Shown here: positions 33,251 through 42,489 of the stretch, piece by piece
Layout of the letters: the number at the start of each line of letters is the position of its first letter
How positions within the stretch are numbered: the stretch's first letter is position 1
Assembly: GCF_016909015.1 (NCBI RefSeq)
Contig: NZ_JAFBFA010000027.1
Location: 1 to 64,000, forward strand
DNA: 64,000 nucleotides
Direction of reading: 5' to 3'
From: Gracilibacillus alcaliphilus
GTDB taxonomy: Bacteria > Bacillota > Bacilli > Bacillales > Amphibacillaceae
The notes under the pieces: generated by a model
The model's input: the letters and a program-made list of their open reading frames with translations, nothing else
The model's database searches: none
Told to the model about the DNA's origin: nothing
Made by a program: the position numbers and the translations under genes

Positions 33251-36200
33251 TTATTTAAATACCTTATTTACAACTCTTTTTCCAGCAGATCCATCATCTA
33301 GGTAACAATATTTCTCATGGAAGGCTGTATATTTTTCTTTATATTTTGCTTCTATCTTTTCTATATCTTCAATGTTATTAATTAATTGTTCTGTATCGTA
33401 GACAAATGGACCTGGCGCTTCATTTTCAAAATCCATATAAAAACCTCGCAAATTATCCCGATAGTTATCGAAATCGTACGTATAGAAAATGATCGGTTTC
33501 TTGGTATTAGCAAAGTCAAACATGATGGATGAATAATCTGTCACAAGAATATCTGTCATCAGTGAAAGTTCTTGGATATCTGGATAATTAGAGACATTCT
33601 TCACAAAATCTTGTAATTCAGGATCGATCTTAATTTTATTACTAATCACAACATGCATTCTTAACAAGAGAATATAATCATTACCCAAATGCTCTTGCAT
33701 TTTGTAAAGATCTAGGTTTAGGTCGAAAAGAAATTTGTTACGTTTAGATGTCTGATCATCTCGAAAAGTTGGTGCGTATAAGATAATTTTCTTGTCTTTA
33801 GGCAGTTGTAGTTTATTTTTTATTTTAGAAATATATTCTTCTTTGTTATCGATAAAGAAAATATCATTTCTAGGATAGCCAAGCTCTAGTATCTCGCCAG
33901 TATAACGAAAAGCACTTTGGAATTTTTCTGAAGCATATCGACTTGGAGAGATCAAATAATCCCAATTTTTAACAGTATTACCTATTCTCTCTAAGTAATC
34001 ATCATTTCTTCCTTGGATATTTTCAATATCAAATAACATTCGTTTCAATGGTGTGCCATGCCAAGTTTGCAAGTAGGTTGTTTTCGATCGCTTCTTGAGA
34101 TAAGCAGGGAAGTTTTGATTGTTTACCCAGTACCTTGCTCTCAAAAGATAGAAATAATACTGTGGACTCAGTCTAACGATTTTCTTAGTGTCTGGATCAT
34201 TAAAACGATAATTTCTATTGTAGACCCAGATTTTCTTGAATTCTAAACCTTGTTCCAACATTTCCTCATAAATAACTCTTGGGCTATCCGCGTATTGTTT
34301 TCCAATTCCACTTTCAAACAGAATAAGCTTCGGGTCAACTGGAATGATATATGAACCCAAATTATAAAATGCCTTCATGGTTGGAAAATAATATTTACTT
34401 CGTCTGAATTTCTTATACAATGCTTGAGACAGGATATTTATTTTCTCATGCTCAAAAATTGATTTTTTGACGGTTGCATGTTCAATATGTTCAAAGATAC
34501 GTTGAGATGAATTCTGATCACGATATTGAATGAACTTGTTCGCTCTTTGTTTATACTCTTCTTTCATTTGAAAATCATTTTTGGCATAACCCTCTAATTT
34601 TTCTAGTAAAACATCGTAGTCAAACGCAATTTCACCAGGTAATTCATTATCAAGGTCTAAGTGAGATGGACGTTTTCCAATAAATCGACTCCGGTCAAAT
34701 TGATAATACAGAACTGGCTTATGCAAGAAGCTAAAGTCGAAACCAACACTTGAATAATCGGTAAGCATCATGGCACTCTGTTTAATTAAATATTGAACGT
34801 CAATTTCACCTTGTTGTACGATTTGGATATGATCAGCATCAAAATGATTACTAAATTGTTGCATATTAGGATGTAAACAAAATAAAACTTTGAAGTTATA
34901 GTGATCAGCTAGGGTTTTCAGCTGGTCACTATTAATTAATTGTCTGTATTTTTCATAGTATTCACTTTCTAAAAATGCTTCATCAGTTATAATCCAGTCC
35001 CTCCAAGTGGGGATAATTAACAGTTGCCTAATTGGTGCGACATCTTTTTTAAATAAGGTATCAAACCTTGATAATCCAGTTACAAATACATTGTTAGGTG
35101 AGTAACCGAAATCTGTAACAATCATTCGCTTCTCAAACGGAGAACTTACAATGAAGAAATCAGTATCGAATCCAGGAGAGTTTTTCCCATAATTCGCCAC
35201 CATATTTTTGGTCCCCATTACTCCATGTTGTAAAAAGACCTTATCAGCTTTTACTTTATTTTTAAATTTTTCCGTTCTAATTGGATACAAATAATCTGGG
35301 TGATGTGACGAGATCACCTTCGTAGCTATAAGGGTTTTCCACATATGCTCCCTTGATCGATAATCAAGAACATTTCCTAAAGGTTCTACATTTTTCTTTT
35401 CTGGTGAATCTGATTCAATCACATAATAGATATTCTTATCAGGGTATGTTTCTCTCATGTGTTTAAAAAATGCATAACCTGTGTCTTGGGCTTTATATGT
35501 TCTTTCGCCAATTATCCACGTGTCTTGTTTTTTAAAGAGCTTTCTCAGCAGCCAAGACCAACGCATAATTTTCTTTAGATAATGGTAACTTTTTACGTCA
35601 TATTTATATACTTCAAATGACAGGTTGCTCATTTTAAACGTAAAGTAAGGATGAATCACATTTGCTTCTTCTTGGAAAACAGCATTTAGATCTCTTAGAA
35701 ACAGGCGTGCTCGAAAGGTTGGTCTTCCTATTCTAATGTATTTTGGCTCTTCCATATCATGAAGTTCCACTTTTAAAAATAGATCATAAATATCATTTTC
35801 TAAAGGAGCTCCATTATTCACTTTACTAAAGTCTATTTCACCAGTATAGGCATATCTGTTTAAACCATAATTAGCTTTCACCTGCTCACTTAGATGTTGA
35901 AGTTGTATACTATCAGCATGTAAGTGTGCACCAGTGTTTCTGCCTTGCAAATAAAACTGACAATGGAGCACTTTGGAATTCCGTGTGAATAACTTACCCA
36001 TAATCTTAATAGTGCTCTTACGTTTTTTTACTTTGTCAATTTGAATTCTTGTTGGTGCTTCTGGCTCTGCATTAAACACAAGCGAAAAATTACCTTTCGT
36101 TGTGATATAGTTGAGTATTTTATCTTCGTTAGAAGGAAAGTAAGAAAGGCCATCTTCATGAGTCGTATTAAACCTTCCGCAACGAATAAAATATTCAGCA

Positions 36201-36544
36201 TAGGTTACTTCATCTTGTTCAACAATTTCTAGCTCTTCGCTATCCTTTCTATTAGCCGGAACAACGTCAAGTGGTGTTCGGATTTTAAAATACCAATCTA
36301 ATACTGTTATATCTTTCTCTTTTACAGCAGCTAGTAAGTCACTTAGATTGATGGTGAATTTAAATGAATTACTCGGCTCAATTTCTGCCACTTTTATTGT
36401 ACAGGTTTGATGATCTTTAGAAAAAAGCCACATTTCCTTTGCTTGAAAATTCTCTCTTGCAAATTTTCCGCTTATATATAAAGAATCATTTTTTTGTGAG
36501 TAATTTATCATTTCTTTTAGTTTGTTTGCTGGCTTCTTGCTCAT
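33251..36544 (-). CDS. Tandem-domain CDP-glycerol glycerophosphotransferase
   Basis: This 1097-residue protein carries two complete CDP-glycerol transferase modules after an N-terminal beta-rich region of about 290 residues. Module 1 (about 330-690) has FLQHGVMGTK, PTWRDW, FCLHPNMQQF and LTDYSSVGFDFSFLHKP. Module 2 (about 735-1097) has LQTWHGTPLKRM, ILYAPTFRDD, LLRMHVV and VTDYSSIMFDFANTKKP. The modules belong to different subtypes (LQHGV versus WHGTP), so this is a fusion rather than a simple internal duplication. Two activities in one chain could make a mixed or primed polymer. The gene stands alone, with a terminator behind it. Confidence 0.9.
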   Translation of the reverse strand: MSKKPANKLKEMINYSQKNDSLYISGKFARENFQAKEMWLFSKDHQTCTIKVAEIEPSNSFKFTINLSDLLAAVKEKDITVLDWYFKIRTPLDVVPANRKDSEELEIVEQDEVTYAEYFIRCGRFNTTHEDGLSYFPSNEDKILNYITTKGNFSLVFNAEPEAPTRIQIDKVKKRKSTIKIMGKLFTRNSKVLHCQFYLQGRNTGAHLHADSIQLQHLSEQVKANYGLNRYAYTGEIDFSKVNNGAPLENDIYDLFLKVELHDMEEPKYIRIGRPTFRARLFLRDLNAVFQEEANVIHPYFTFKMSNLSFEVYKYDVKSYHYLKKIMRWSWLLRKLFKKQDTWIIGERTYKAQDTGYAFFKHMRETYPDKNIYYVIESDSPEKKNVEPLGNVLDYRSREHMWKTLIATKVISSHHPDYLYPIRTEKFKNKVKADKVFLQHGVMGTKNMVANYGKNSPGFDTDFFIVSSPFEKRMIVTDFGYSPNNVFVTGLSRFDTLFKKDVAPIRQLLIIPTWRDWIITDEAFLESEYYEKYRQLINSDQLKTLADHYNFKVLFCLHPNMQQFSNHFDADHIQIVQQGEIDVQYLIKQSAMMLTDYSSVGFDFSFLHKPVLYYQFDRSRFIGKRPSHLDLDNELPGEIAFDYDVLLEKLEGYAKNDFQMKEEYKQRANKFIQYRDQNSSQRIFEHIEHATVKKSIFEHEKINILSQALYKKFRRSKYYFPTMKAFYNLGSYIIPVDPKLILFESGIGKQYADSPRVIYEEMLEQGLEFKKIWVYNRNYRFNDPDTKKIVRLSPQYYFYLLRARYWVNNQNFPAYLKKRSKTTYLQTWHGTPLKRMLFDIENIQGRNDDYLERIGNTVKNWDYLISPSRYASEKFQSAFRYTGEILELGYPRNDIFFIDNKEEYISKIKNKLQLPKDKKIILYAPTFRDDQTSKRNKFLFDLNLDLYKMQEHLGNDYILLLRMHVVISNKIKIDPELQDFVKNVSNYPDIQELSLMTDILVTDYSSIMFDFANTKKPIIFYTYDFDNYRDNLRGFYMDFENEAPGPFVYDTEQLINNIEDIEKIEAKYKEKYTAFHEKYCYLDDGSAGKRVVNKVFK

Positions 36545-36591
36545 GATTATTCTCCCTTAGTGTAGTTATTTTTATAAATATTTATCCTAGT

Positions 36592-36731
36592 GCAGTCGTC
36601 CGTAATCCCTACTTCCAAACTTGGAGAGTTACCCAAGAAGTTTAGTGAAGGATAATGGCTGCTGCCATCTGGTAAGATTCACTATTCATAAGTGGGGGAG
36701 GAATCCCAACTTATGGCAGTATCATTTTATA
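36592..36731 (+). repeat. Structured dispersed element, copy C
   Basis: This copy runs from GCAGTCGTCCGTAA, through an imperfect hairpin around CCAAACTTGG, to a strong hairpin (CATAAGTGGGG / CCCAACTTATG) and GGCAGTATCATTTTA. Order and end motifs match the copies at 10.7 and 50.1 kb. It lies between divergent genes, in opposite orientation to the gene starting at 36544. Confidence 0.68.
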
Positions 36732-36744
36732 AAAATACGTGGCG

Positions 36745-37472
36745 CAAAGTGATAATACTTATATACGAAACTTGCAATATTATGTATTTAATTGAATTAT
36801 ATACATAAATAGTAAAACCTATATAGTTGTTCCATTACTCTATGTTTTACAATGTATAATTATAGTATATATAATGTTTGAAATAAATAGTTAAATTGTT
36901 CAGACATATATTATATTGACAATACTTGATAAGTCTTAAAAGCAATTTGCAAATTATGTTATATTATCAATTATCTTAAATAATATAAAGGACAAGTAAG
37001 GAACAATCCATTAAATATAACCTTAATATTACAATTAAAAGTTATACTCAGATATTTTCATTCTAAATATGCCGTGATTCGTATAACCCGTTTCCATACT
37101 TATAATGTACAATGAAGTGAATAATTGGTTTATATAAGAGGTTAGTATAATTCCTCCTTTTTTGTTGAATATGCTTTTGTTAAACAGTTGTTTTTACAGT
37201 AGACTAATCAATGCTTATCTGAAAGAGAGTTCTATCAGCTGAATAATGATCTCCCCAGAAGTAAAAGCAGAAGCAATTCCCCTGCCTCTGGCTTTTTAAA
37301 TTGGAAGAAAATATAACTTTGGAAATGAACAGGATACATCATTTAAAGCATTAAAGCAATAAGGGCAGTATATCTTTTTGTGTCATTTTGTTATATAATG
37401 TAGAGTGGATTTTAATGATATAAATAATTGTACAGTTTTGAATAATAGCACTAGTAACAAGGGGATTTAAGA
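36745..37472. other. Long AT-rich intergenic region
   Basis: About 730 bases have no convincing open frame. The region holds several AT-rich promoter-like stretches, including TATAAT at 37394-37399 upstream of the gene at 37473, and a terminator-like hairpin at 37263-37297. It may be the remains of a lost gene or may hold an untranslated RNA; the sequence does not settle this. Confidence 0.45.
37263..37297 (+). terminator. Orphan terminator-like hairpin
   Basis: AAAAGC, AGA and GCA pair with TGC, TCT and GCTTTT (with small bulges) around ATTCCCC, followed by TTTTT. No plus-strand gene lies upstream of it. Confidence 0.45.
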
Positions 37473-38672
37473 ATGAATAAGCTAAAGCAATTGATTATTA
37501 GAATGAGAAGAAGCAATATGGTACTTTATATATATAAGATTATCTTTTTTATCATCTCGAAGTTTCCAAGAGCAAAGAAAACGGTAATATTCGAAAGCTT
37601 TCATGGCAAACAATACAGTGATAATCCTCGAGCCGTATATGAGTATATGAAAGAACACTATCCAAGCTATCAACTATATTGGAGTGTGGATAAACGATTT
37701 ATCTCGCTGTTTCAAGGACAACAATTGGATATCCTTCCTCGTTTCACATTAAAATGGCTTTGGATAATGCCGAGAGCGGAGTACTGGGTAATCAACAGCC
37801 GTTTGCCGAACTGGATTCCGAAATCTTCTAAAACGAAGTATTTGCAAACTTGGCATGGAACTCCGTTAAAAAAATTAGGATTAGACTTAGAAGACATCCA
37901 TATGCCAGGTACTAATCTCGAACAATATAAACATAACTTTAAGCAAGAGGCTTTAAAGTGGGATTATTTAATATCTCCCAATAAGTATTCGACTGATATT
38001 TTTATAAGGGCATTTGGGTTTGAAGGGGAGATGCTGGAAACAGGTTACCCTAGAAATGATTTTATTGTAAATCACAAAAATAATCAGGCAACTATTACAA
38101 GAATTAAAGAAAAACTGGCAATTGATTCCGATAAGAAGGTTATTCTTTATGCACCGACATGGAGAGACAACCAGTACTTTGGCAAGGGAAGATATAAATA
38201 TAATGCTCAATTAGATTTACATATGCTTCGTCAGGAGTTAGGCGATGATTATGTGATTATTCTAAGAATGCATTACTTAGTTGCTGATCAAATTGATCTA
38301 ACAGAATTAGATAATTTTGTGGTAGACGCGTCTAAATACGAAGATATTAGAGAATTATATCTAATAGCCGATATGTTAATTACAGATTATTCCTCTGTTT
38401 TCTTTGATTTTGCGAATTTACAACGGCCAATTCTATTCTTTGTCTATGATTTAGAAGAATATCGTGATACTTTAAGAGGGTTTTACTTTAACTTTGAGAA
38501 AGAAGCACCAGGTCCATTAGTGAAAACAAATCAAGAACTTTTAGAAGAAGTCAAGAAGTTGGAAGAAACAGAATTCCAGCCAATTCAATATGATCAGGCA
38601 TTTTATGAGCGATTTTGTTATTTAGAAAACGGTCAAGCCGCAAAGAAGGTAACAGAGCGTTTATTGAAGTAA
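37473..38672 (+). CDS. CDP-glycerol glycerophosphotransferase (single-domain TagF/TarF type)
   Basis: This 399-residue, single-module transferase opens with a basic and hydrophobic N-terminus, then FESFHGKQYSDNPRAVYEYM, LQTWHGTPLKKLGLD (first His), GYPRNDF, ILYAPTWRDN, ILRMHYL (second His), ITDYSSVFFDFANLQRP and a YLENGQAAKKV end. WHGTP places it with TagF/TarF-type primases or polymerases. It heads a gene string with tagG, tagH, gtaB and tagA, with a separate promoter before tagG. AAGGGG lies 9 bases before the ATG. Confidence 0.9.
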   Translation: MNKLKQLIIRMRRSNMVLYIYKIIFFIISKFPRAKKTVIFESFHGKQYSDNPRAVYEYMKEHYPSYQLYWSVDKRFISLFQGQQLDILPRFTLKWLWIMPRAEYWVINSRLPNWIPKSSKTKYLQTWHGTPLKKLGLDLEDIHMPGTNLEQYKHNFKQEALKWDYLISPNKYSTDIFIRAFGFEGEMLETGYPRNDFIVNHKNNQATITRIKEKLAIDSDKKVILYAPTWRDNQYFGKGRYKYNAQLDLHMLRQELGDDYVIILRMHYLVADQIDLTELDNFVVDASKYEDIRELYLIADMLITDYSSVFFDFANLQRPILFFVYDLEEYRDTLRGFYFNFEKEAPGPLVKTNQELLEEVKKLEETEFQPIQYDQAFYERFCYLENGQAAKKVTERLLK

Positions 38673-38676
38673 TATA

Positions 38677-38731
38677 TTGTTCTTTCTTGGAGATGTATAG
38701 TATAATTTCTTAGATGTAATGCCTAAGAAAT
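38677..38731 (+). promoter_or_regulatory. Promoter of tagGH with an operator-like palindrome at the start site
   Basis: TTGTTC (38677-38682) and TATAAT (38701-38706) are 18 bases apart. A perfect inverted repeat, ATTTCTTAG-N9-CTAAGAAAT (38705-38731), covers the end of the -10 box and the expected start site. That position suits a repressor site, or the repeat could act as an RNA hairpin in the leader. Confidence 0.55.
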
Positions 38732-38748
38732 GGGAAGGTTATATGTAG

Positions 38749-39570
38749 ATGAAATCTGTTATAAATGTAATAAAAGAACAAATTCAGTATTTTTATTTAA
38801 TCAGGCGACTATCGTTATACGAATTAAAGAGTAAGAATAAAAATAATTACTTAGGAATGGTCTGGGAAATTATCACGCCATCTATTCAAGTCATGATTTA
38901 TTGGTTTGTTTTTGGAACGTTATTAAGACGTGAACCAATTATAGTCGGTGAAGAAGAGGTACCCTTTATATTCTGGCTGATACCAGCATTTTTTCTGTGG
39001 ACTTTTTTCTACCAGTCGACAATTCAAGGTTCCAAGTCTATTTATTCAAGGCTTCGCATGTTATCTAAGATGAATTTCCCGATGAGTGTGATTCCAAGTT
39101 ATGTGATTTTTTCACAATTATATATTCATTTTGTTGTGTTGGGAATCACTGTCGGTCTATTTCAACTAGCAGGGTATTATGTTAATATTTACTATTTGCA
39201 AATCCCTTATTTCTTATTTGCAACCATCATATTAGTTTTTGCTATATCATTGATTACATCAACTCTGTCAACCATCATTAGAGATATCCATATGCTACTG
39301 AGCTCTACTTTGCGAATGTTCTTATATATATCTGGTGTATTATGGCCAATTTCTAGGCTTGAAGACTTTCCGACAATACTAGAAATTATGAAGTTAAATC
39401 CAGTGTATTATGTGGTTTCAGGTTATCGGGCAGCTTTATTTGGTTCTGAATGGTATTTCATTACCCAATGGCAATATACACTTATTTTTTGGGCGATTGT
39501 AATTGTCCTGCTGTTCATTGGAGCCACCATTCATGTCCGGTTCAGAAGACACTTTATTGATTACTTATAA
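38749..39570 (+). CDS. tagG: Teichoic acid ABC exporter permease
   Basis: This 273-residue ABC-2 type permease has six membrane segments and the family N-terminus (YELKSKNKNNYLGMVWEIITP) with the conserved region PSYVIFSQLY. It exports lipid-linked wall teichoic acid together with TagH, whose gene begins 6 bases later. The length equals TagG/TarG of other Firmicutes. Confidence 0.94.
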   Translation: MKSVINVIKEQIQYFYLIRRLSLYELKSKNKNNYLGMVWEIITPSIQVMIYWFVFGTLLRREPIIVGEEEVPFIFWLIPAFFLWTFFYQSTIQGSKSIYSRLRMLSKMNFPMSVIPSYVIFSQLYIHFVVLGITVGLFQLAGYYVNIYYLQIPYFLFATIILVFAISLITSTLSTIIRDIHMLLSSTLRMFLYISGVLWPISRLEDFPTILEIMKLNPVYYVVSGYRAALFGSEWYFITQWQYTLIFWAIVIVLLFIGATIHVRFRRHFIDYL

Positions 39571-39576
39571 AGGCAT

Positions 39577-40398
39577 GTGAATAAAATGCAAAAATCTATA
39601 GAAGTAAAAAAGATTACAAAGAAGTATAAGTTATATAAAAACACAAAAGAACGATTCTTAGATTTATTATCACCCAAAAGTTATGGTGAAGACTTCTATG
39701 CCTTAAGGAATGTTTCGTTTGATGTGGAAAAAGGAGACATACTAGGCCTAATTGGAACCAATGGTTCGGGTAAATCGACTTTATCTAATATTTTGGCAGG
39801 GATTGTGCCAGAAACGTCAGGAGAGATAAAGACATATGGGCAAGTATCCTTAATTGCCGTAGCTTCTGGCTTAAAAGGAGATTTAACCGGACGTGATAAT
39901 ATTGAGTTGAAGCTCCTTATGCTTGGTTTTGATAAACATCAGATTGCCGAATTAGAACCGGAAATTATTGAATTCTCAGAATTAGAGAAATTTATTGATC
40001 AGCCAGTAAAATCGTATTCAAGCGGGATGAAATCAAGACTGGGCTTTGCCATTTCCGTTAATATTGATCCAGATATATTAATTATTGATGAGGCTCTATC
40101 TGTTGGAGATCGAGCCTTTGCCGAAAAATCATTCAATAAAATGCTCGAATTTAAGAAAAAAGGAAAAACAATGGTGTTTGTCAGTCACTCCCTTGGTCAA
40201 ATGCGAAAATTCTGTGAGAAAATTCTATGGCTAGAGTTTGGTACAGTGAGAGAATATGGACCTGTCAATGAGGTACTTGATCATTATGAACAATATCTTA
40301 AAGATTGGAAAAAAATGAGTAAACAAAAACGTGAAGCATATAAAAAAAAGGTAATAAAAAATAACATCATTGAGCAAGAAGAAGGAGTATCAAAATGA
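39577..40398 (+). CDS. tagH: Teichoic acid ABC exporter ATP-binding protein
   Basis: This 273-residue ATPase has Walker A GTNGSGKST (about residue 62), the signature SSGMKSRLGFAI and Walker B ILIIDEALSVGD. It resembles the short TarH form (about 264 residues) rather than Bacillus subtilis TagH, which has a long extracellular C-terminal part. The start is the GTG at 39577 close to an AAAGG site; an ATG at 39586 is also possible. Its stop overlaps the gtaB start. Confidence 0.94.
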   Translation: MNKMQKSIEVKKITKKYKLYKNTKERFLDLLSPKSYGEDFYALRNVSFDVEKGDILGLIGTNGSGKSTLSNILAGIVPETSGEIKTYGQVSLIAVASGLKGDLTGRDNIELKLLMLGFDKHQIAELEPEIIEFSELEKFIDQPVKSYSSGMKSRLGFAISVNIDPDILIIDEALSVGDRAFAEKSFNKMLEFKKKGKTMVFVSHSLGQMRKFCEKILWLEFGTVREYGPVNEVLDHYEQYLKDWKKMSKQKREAYKKKVIKNNIIEQEEGVSK

Positions 40399-41273
40399 TA
40401 CAGATAAAAAAGGCCATTATACCTGCAGCAGGGTTAGGAACAAGGTTCTTGCCAGCAACTAAGGCGATGCCGAAAGAGATGCTGCCGATTGTTGACCGTC
40501 CAACCATTGAATATATCGTCAAAGAAGCGATTGACTCCGGTATTGAAGATATTATTATTGTTACAGGCAAAGGCAAACGAGCGATTGAGGATCACTTTGA
40601 TTATTCCTTTGAACTAGAAGAGAACTTGAAACGCAAAGGCAAATACGATTTACTAGATGAAATTCATAAATCTTCTAACGTAGATATTCATTATATTAGA
40701 CAAAAGGAAGCAAAAGGTTTAGGGCATGCTATTTGGTCGGCAAGAAAGTTCATCGGAAATGAACCATTCGCCGTGTTATTAGGTGATGATATCATCAAAA
40801 ATGAAACACCATGTCTACGTCAATTAATGAATCGTTTTGAACAAGTAGAGAGTTCGATTATTGGTGTGCAACAAGTACCAGAGTCAGAGACGCATCGATA
40901 TGGTGTAATTTCACCATTATCAGAGCAGAATCATTTGTATGAAGTCGAGAGATTTGTCGAAAAACCGCCACAAGGTACGGCACCTTCTAATTTGGCGATT
41001 ATCGGCAGATATTTATTAACACCAGAAATTTTTGATTTCTTGGCAGAGCAAGAAATTGGCGCTGGCGGCGAAATTCAATTAACAGATGCTATTGAAAAGT
41101 TAAACAAGATACAAAAAGTATACGCGTTAGATTTTGAAGGTAAACGATACGATGTCGGCGAGAAATTTGACTTTATTAAGACTACGATCGAATTTGCCTT
41201 ATCCAGAGAAGATTTAAGAGATCAATTAATGGATTATTTAGTTGAGCTGCATAAGAGAGATTACCGCTTCTAA
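40395..41273 (+). CDS. gtaB: UTP-glucose-1-phosphate uridylyltransferase (copy 1)
   Basis: This 292-residue protein has the GalU/GtaB signature IPAAGLGTRFLPATKAMPKE at residues 8-27 and ends of normal length. It makes UDP-glucose for teichoic acid glucosylation, glycolipid and polysaccharide synthesis. The ATG overlaps the tagH stop (ATGA). A second, closely similar gtaB lies at 55243-56127. This copy sits in the tag operon and the other in the exopolysaccharide operon. Confidence 0.95.
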   Translation: MIQIKKAIIPAAGLGTRFLPATKAMPKEMLPIVDRPTIEYIVKEAIDSGIEDIIIVTGKGKRAIEDHFDYSFELEENLKRKGKYDLLDEIHKSSNVDIHYIRQKEAKGLGHAIWSARKFIGNEPFAVLLGDDIIKNETPCLRQLMNRFEQVESSIIGVQQVPESETHRYGVISPLSEQNHLYEVERFVEKPPQGTAPSNLAIIGRYLLTPEIFDFLAEQEIGAGGEIQLTDAIEKLNKIQKVYALDFEGKRYDVGEKFDFIKTTIEFALSREDLRDQLMDYLVELHKRDYRF

Positions 41274-41323
41274 ATACCATCGAGGAGATCCGGCCACAAA
41301 AGCTAAATGATTGAGGTCTTAGA

Positions 41324-42085
41324 ATGAAAACGAAGACTTCCATACTATTGGAGAGGTTTAAAGTGACAGATACAGTAAATATCATGGGGATTGATTTCCT
41401 CAATACAGATAAACAGACATTTATAGATGATATAACAGCAAGAGCTGGAGCTGGAAAGAAGTCTTTCATCGTCACAGCCAATCCAGAGATAGTCATGTTA
41501 GCGAAAGAAAACTCGGAATATCGAGAGGCTGTTATGCAAGCAGATTATACGATACCGGATGGTGCAGGTGTAGTGATTGCCTCAAGATTGCAAAAACAGC
41601 CATTACAAGAGCGGGTAGCCGGTTTTGAAGTAATGACAGAGTTAATTGGACGTGCAGATGGCAATAATTTGAGCTGTTATTTTTTAGGTGCCAGCAAAGA
41701 AGTGAATCAACGAATGGTAGCCAAACTAAAGGAACTGCATCCAGAACTAAATGTTGCAGGACATCATCATGGTTTTTTTGATTTAGATGATCGCCAAGTA
41801 GTGGATGATGTGATCCAAGCAAAGGCAGACTTTATCTTTGTAGCGTTAGGTGTGCCAAGGCAAGAACTTTGGATAACAAAGTATCTATCAGAGTTTGAGA
41901 AAGGCACATTTATCGGGGTAGGCGGGAGTTTCGATATTATTGCCGGGGAAGTAAAGCGGGCGCCAGAGATCTGGATTAAGTTGAATTTAGAGTGGCTCTA
42001 TCGTCTCCTAAAACAACCATTTCGCTGGAAAAGAATCTTAAAAGTATTTGAGTTTATTTTCCGCATCCTTTTTAAAAGGTACTGA
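41324..42085 (+). CDS. tagA: N-acetylmannosaminyltransferase TagA
   Basis: This is a WecG/TagA/CpsF family enzyme of 253 residues, with TANPEIVMLA, YTIPDGAGVVIASR, GVPRQELWI and GVGGSFDIIAGEVKRAPE. It adds ManNAc to GlcNAc-PP-undecaprenol, completing the teichoic acid linkage disaccharide. Two starts have ribosome sites: the ATG at 41324 (GAGG upstream) and a GTG at 41363 (GGAGAGG upstream) that would remove 13 residues. It closes the tagGH-gtaB-tagA run and is followed by a terminator. Confidence 0.94.
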   Translation: MKTKTSILLERFKVTDTVNIMGIDFLNTDKQTFIDDITARAGAGKKSFIVTANPEIVMLAKENSEYREAVMQADYTIPDGAGVVIASRLQKQPLQERVAGFEVMTELIGRADGNNLSCYFLGASKEVNQRMVAKLKELHPELNVAGHHHGFFDLDDRQVVDDVIQAKADFIFVALGVPRQELWITKYLSEFEKGTFIGVGGSFDIIAGEVKRAPEIWIKLNLEWLYRLLKQPFRWKRILKVFEFIFRILFKRY

Positions 42086-42141
42086 GCTAAAACTATTAAT
42101 CTAATATATATACCCAAGTGGCTATAGAAACAGAAATTAAG

Positions 42142-42198
42142 ATCCTTTATTTTTAATTTGGTCTGGCTGTATGACCGAACAAGATAGAGGATTTTTTT
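42142..42198 (+). terminator. Terminator after tagA
   Basis: ATCCTTTAT pairs with ATAGAGGAT, and the inner arms TTTGGTC and GACCGAA pair inside it (with G-T wobbles), followed by TTTTTTT. Confidence 0.75.
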
Positions 42199-42250
42199 AT
42201 GAGGTCAGCAAGTATATAATTTTTCATGCGTTCATTCTTATTTAAGAATA

Positions 42251-42432
42251 GCCATGTCCAGCTCCAAGCGCCAAACTTTAGAAATTTCACGTCACTACGA
42301 TAAGCCCACATCGACTCCTTCCGTCGTCGTGTTTCCTTTATCTCCGTTGTGACGCCCTAATCTCTACGTTTTTAAAAGGGCACTCTGCGCTTTTCGTTCT
42401 TGCATACAAGATGAAATTTTACGGACGTTTAG
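42251..42432. repeat. Palindromic MITE-like or structured repeat element
   Basis: This GC-richer stretch between tagA and mnaA starts GCCATGTCCAGCTCC and ends TTTTACGGACGTTTAG. It is bounded by inverted AAATTTCA (42282-42289) and TGAAATTT (42412-42419), with outer AAAC/GTTT. It is non-coding and unlike its surroundings. From memory, similar CCATGTCCAGCTCC repeats are scattered in Bacillaceae genomes; I could not search for this. The rest of 42086-42489 holds only the tagA terminator and the mnaA leader. Confidence 0.55.
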
Positions 42433-42489
42433 TGCTGTGATAGAATTTGATTAATGCAATACATACTAACATAGTCGGTGGTGTAATAA

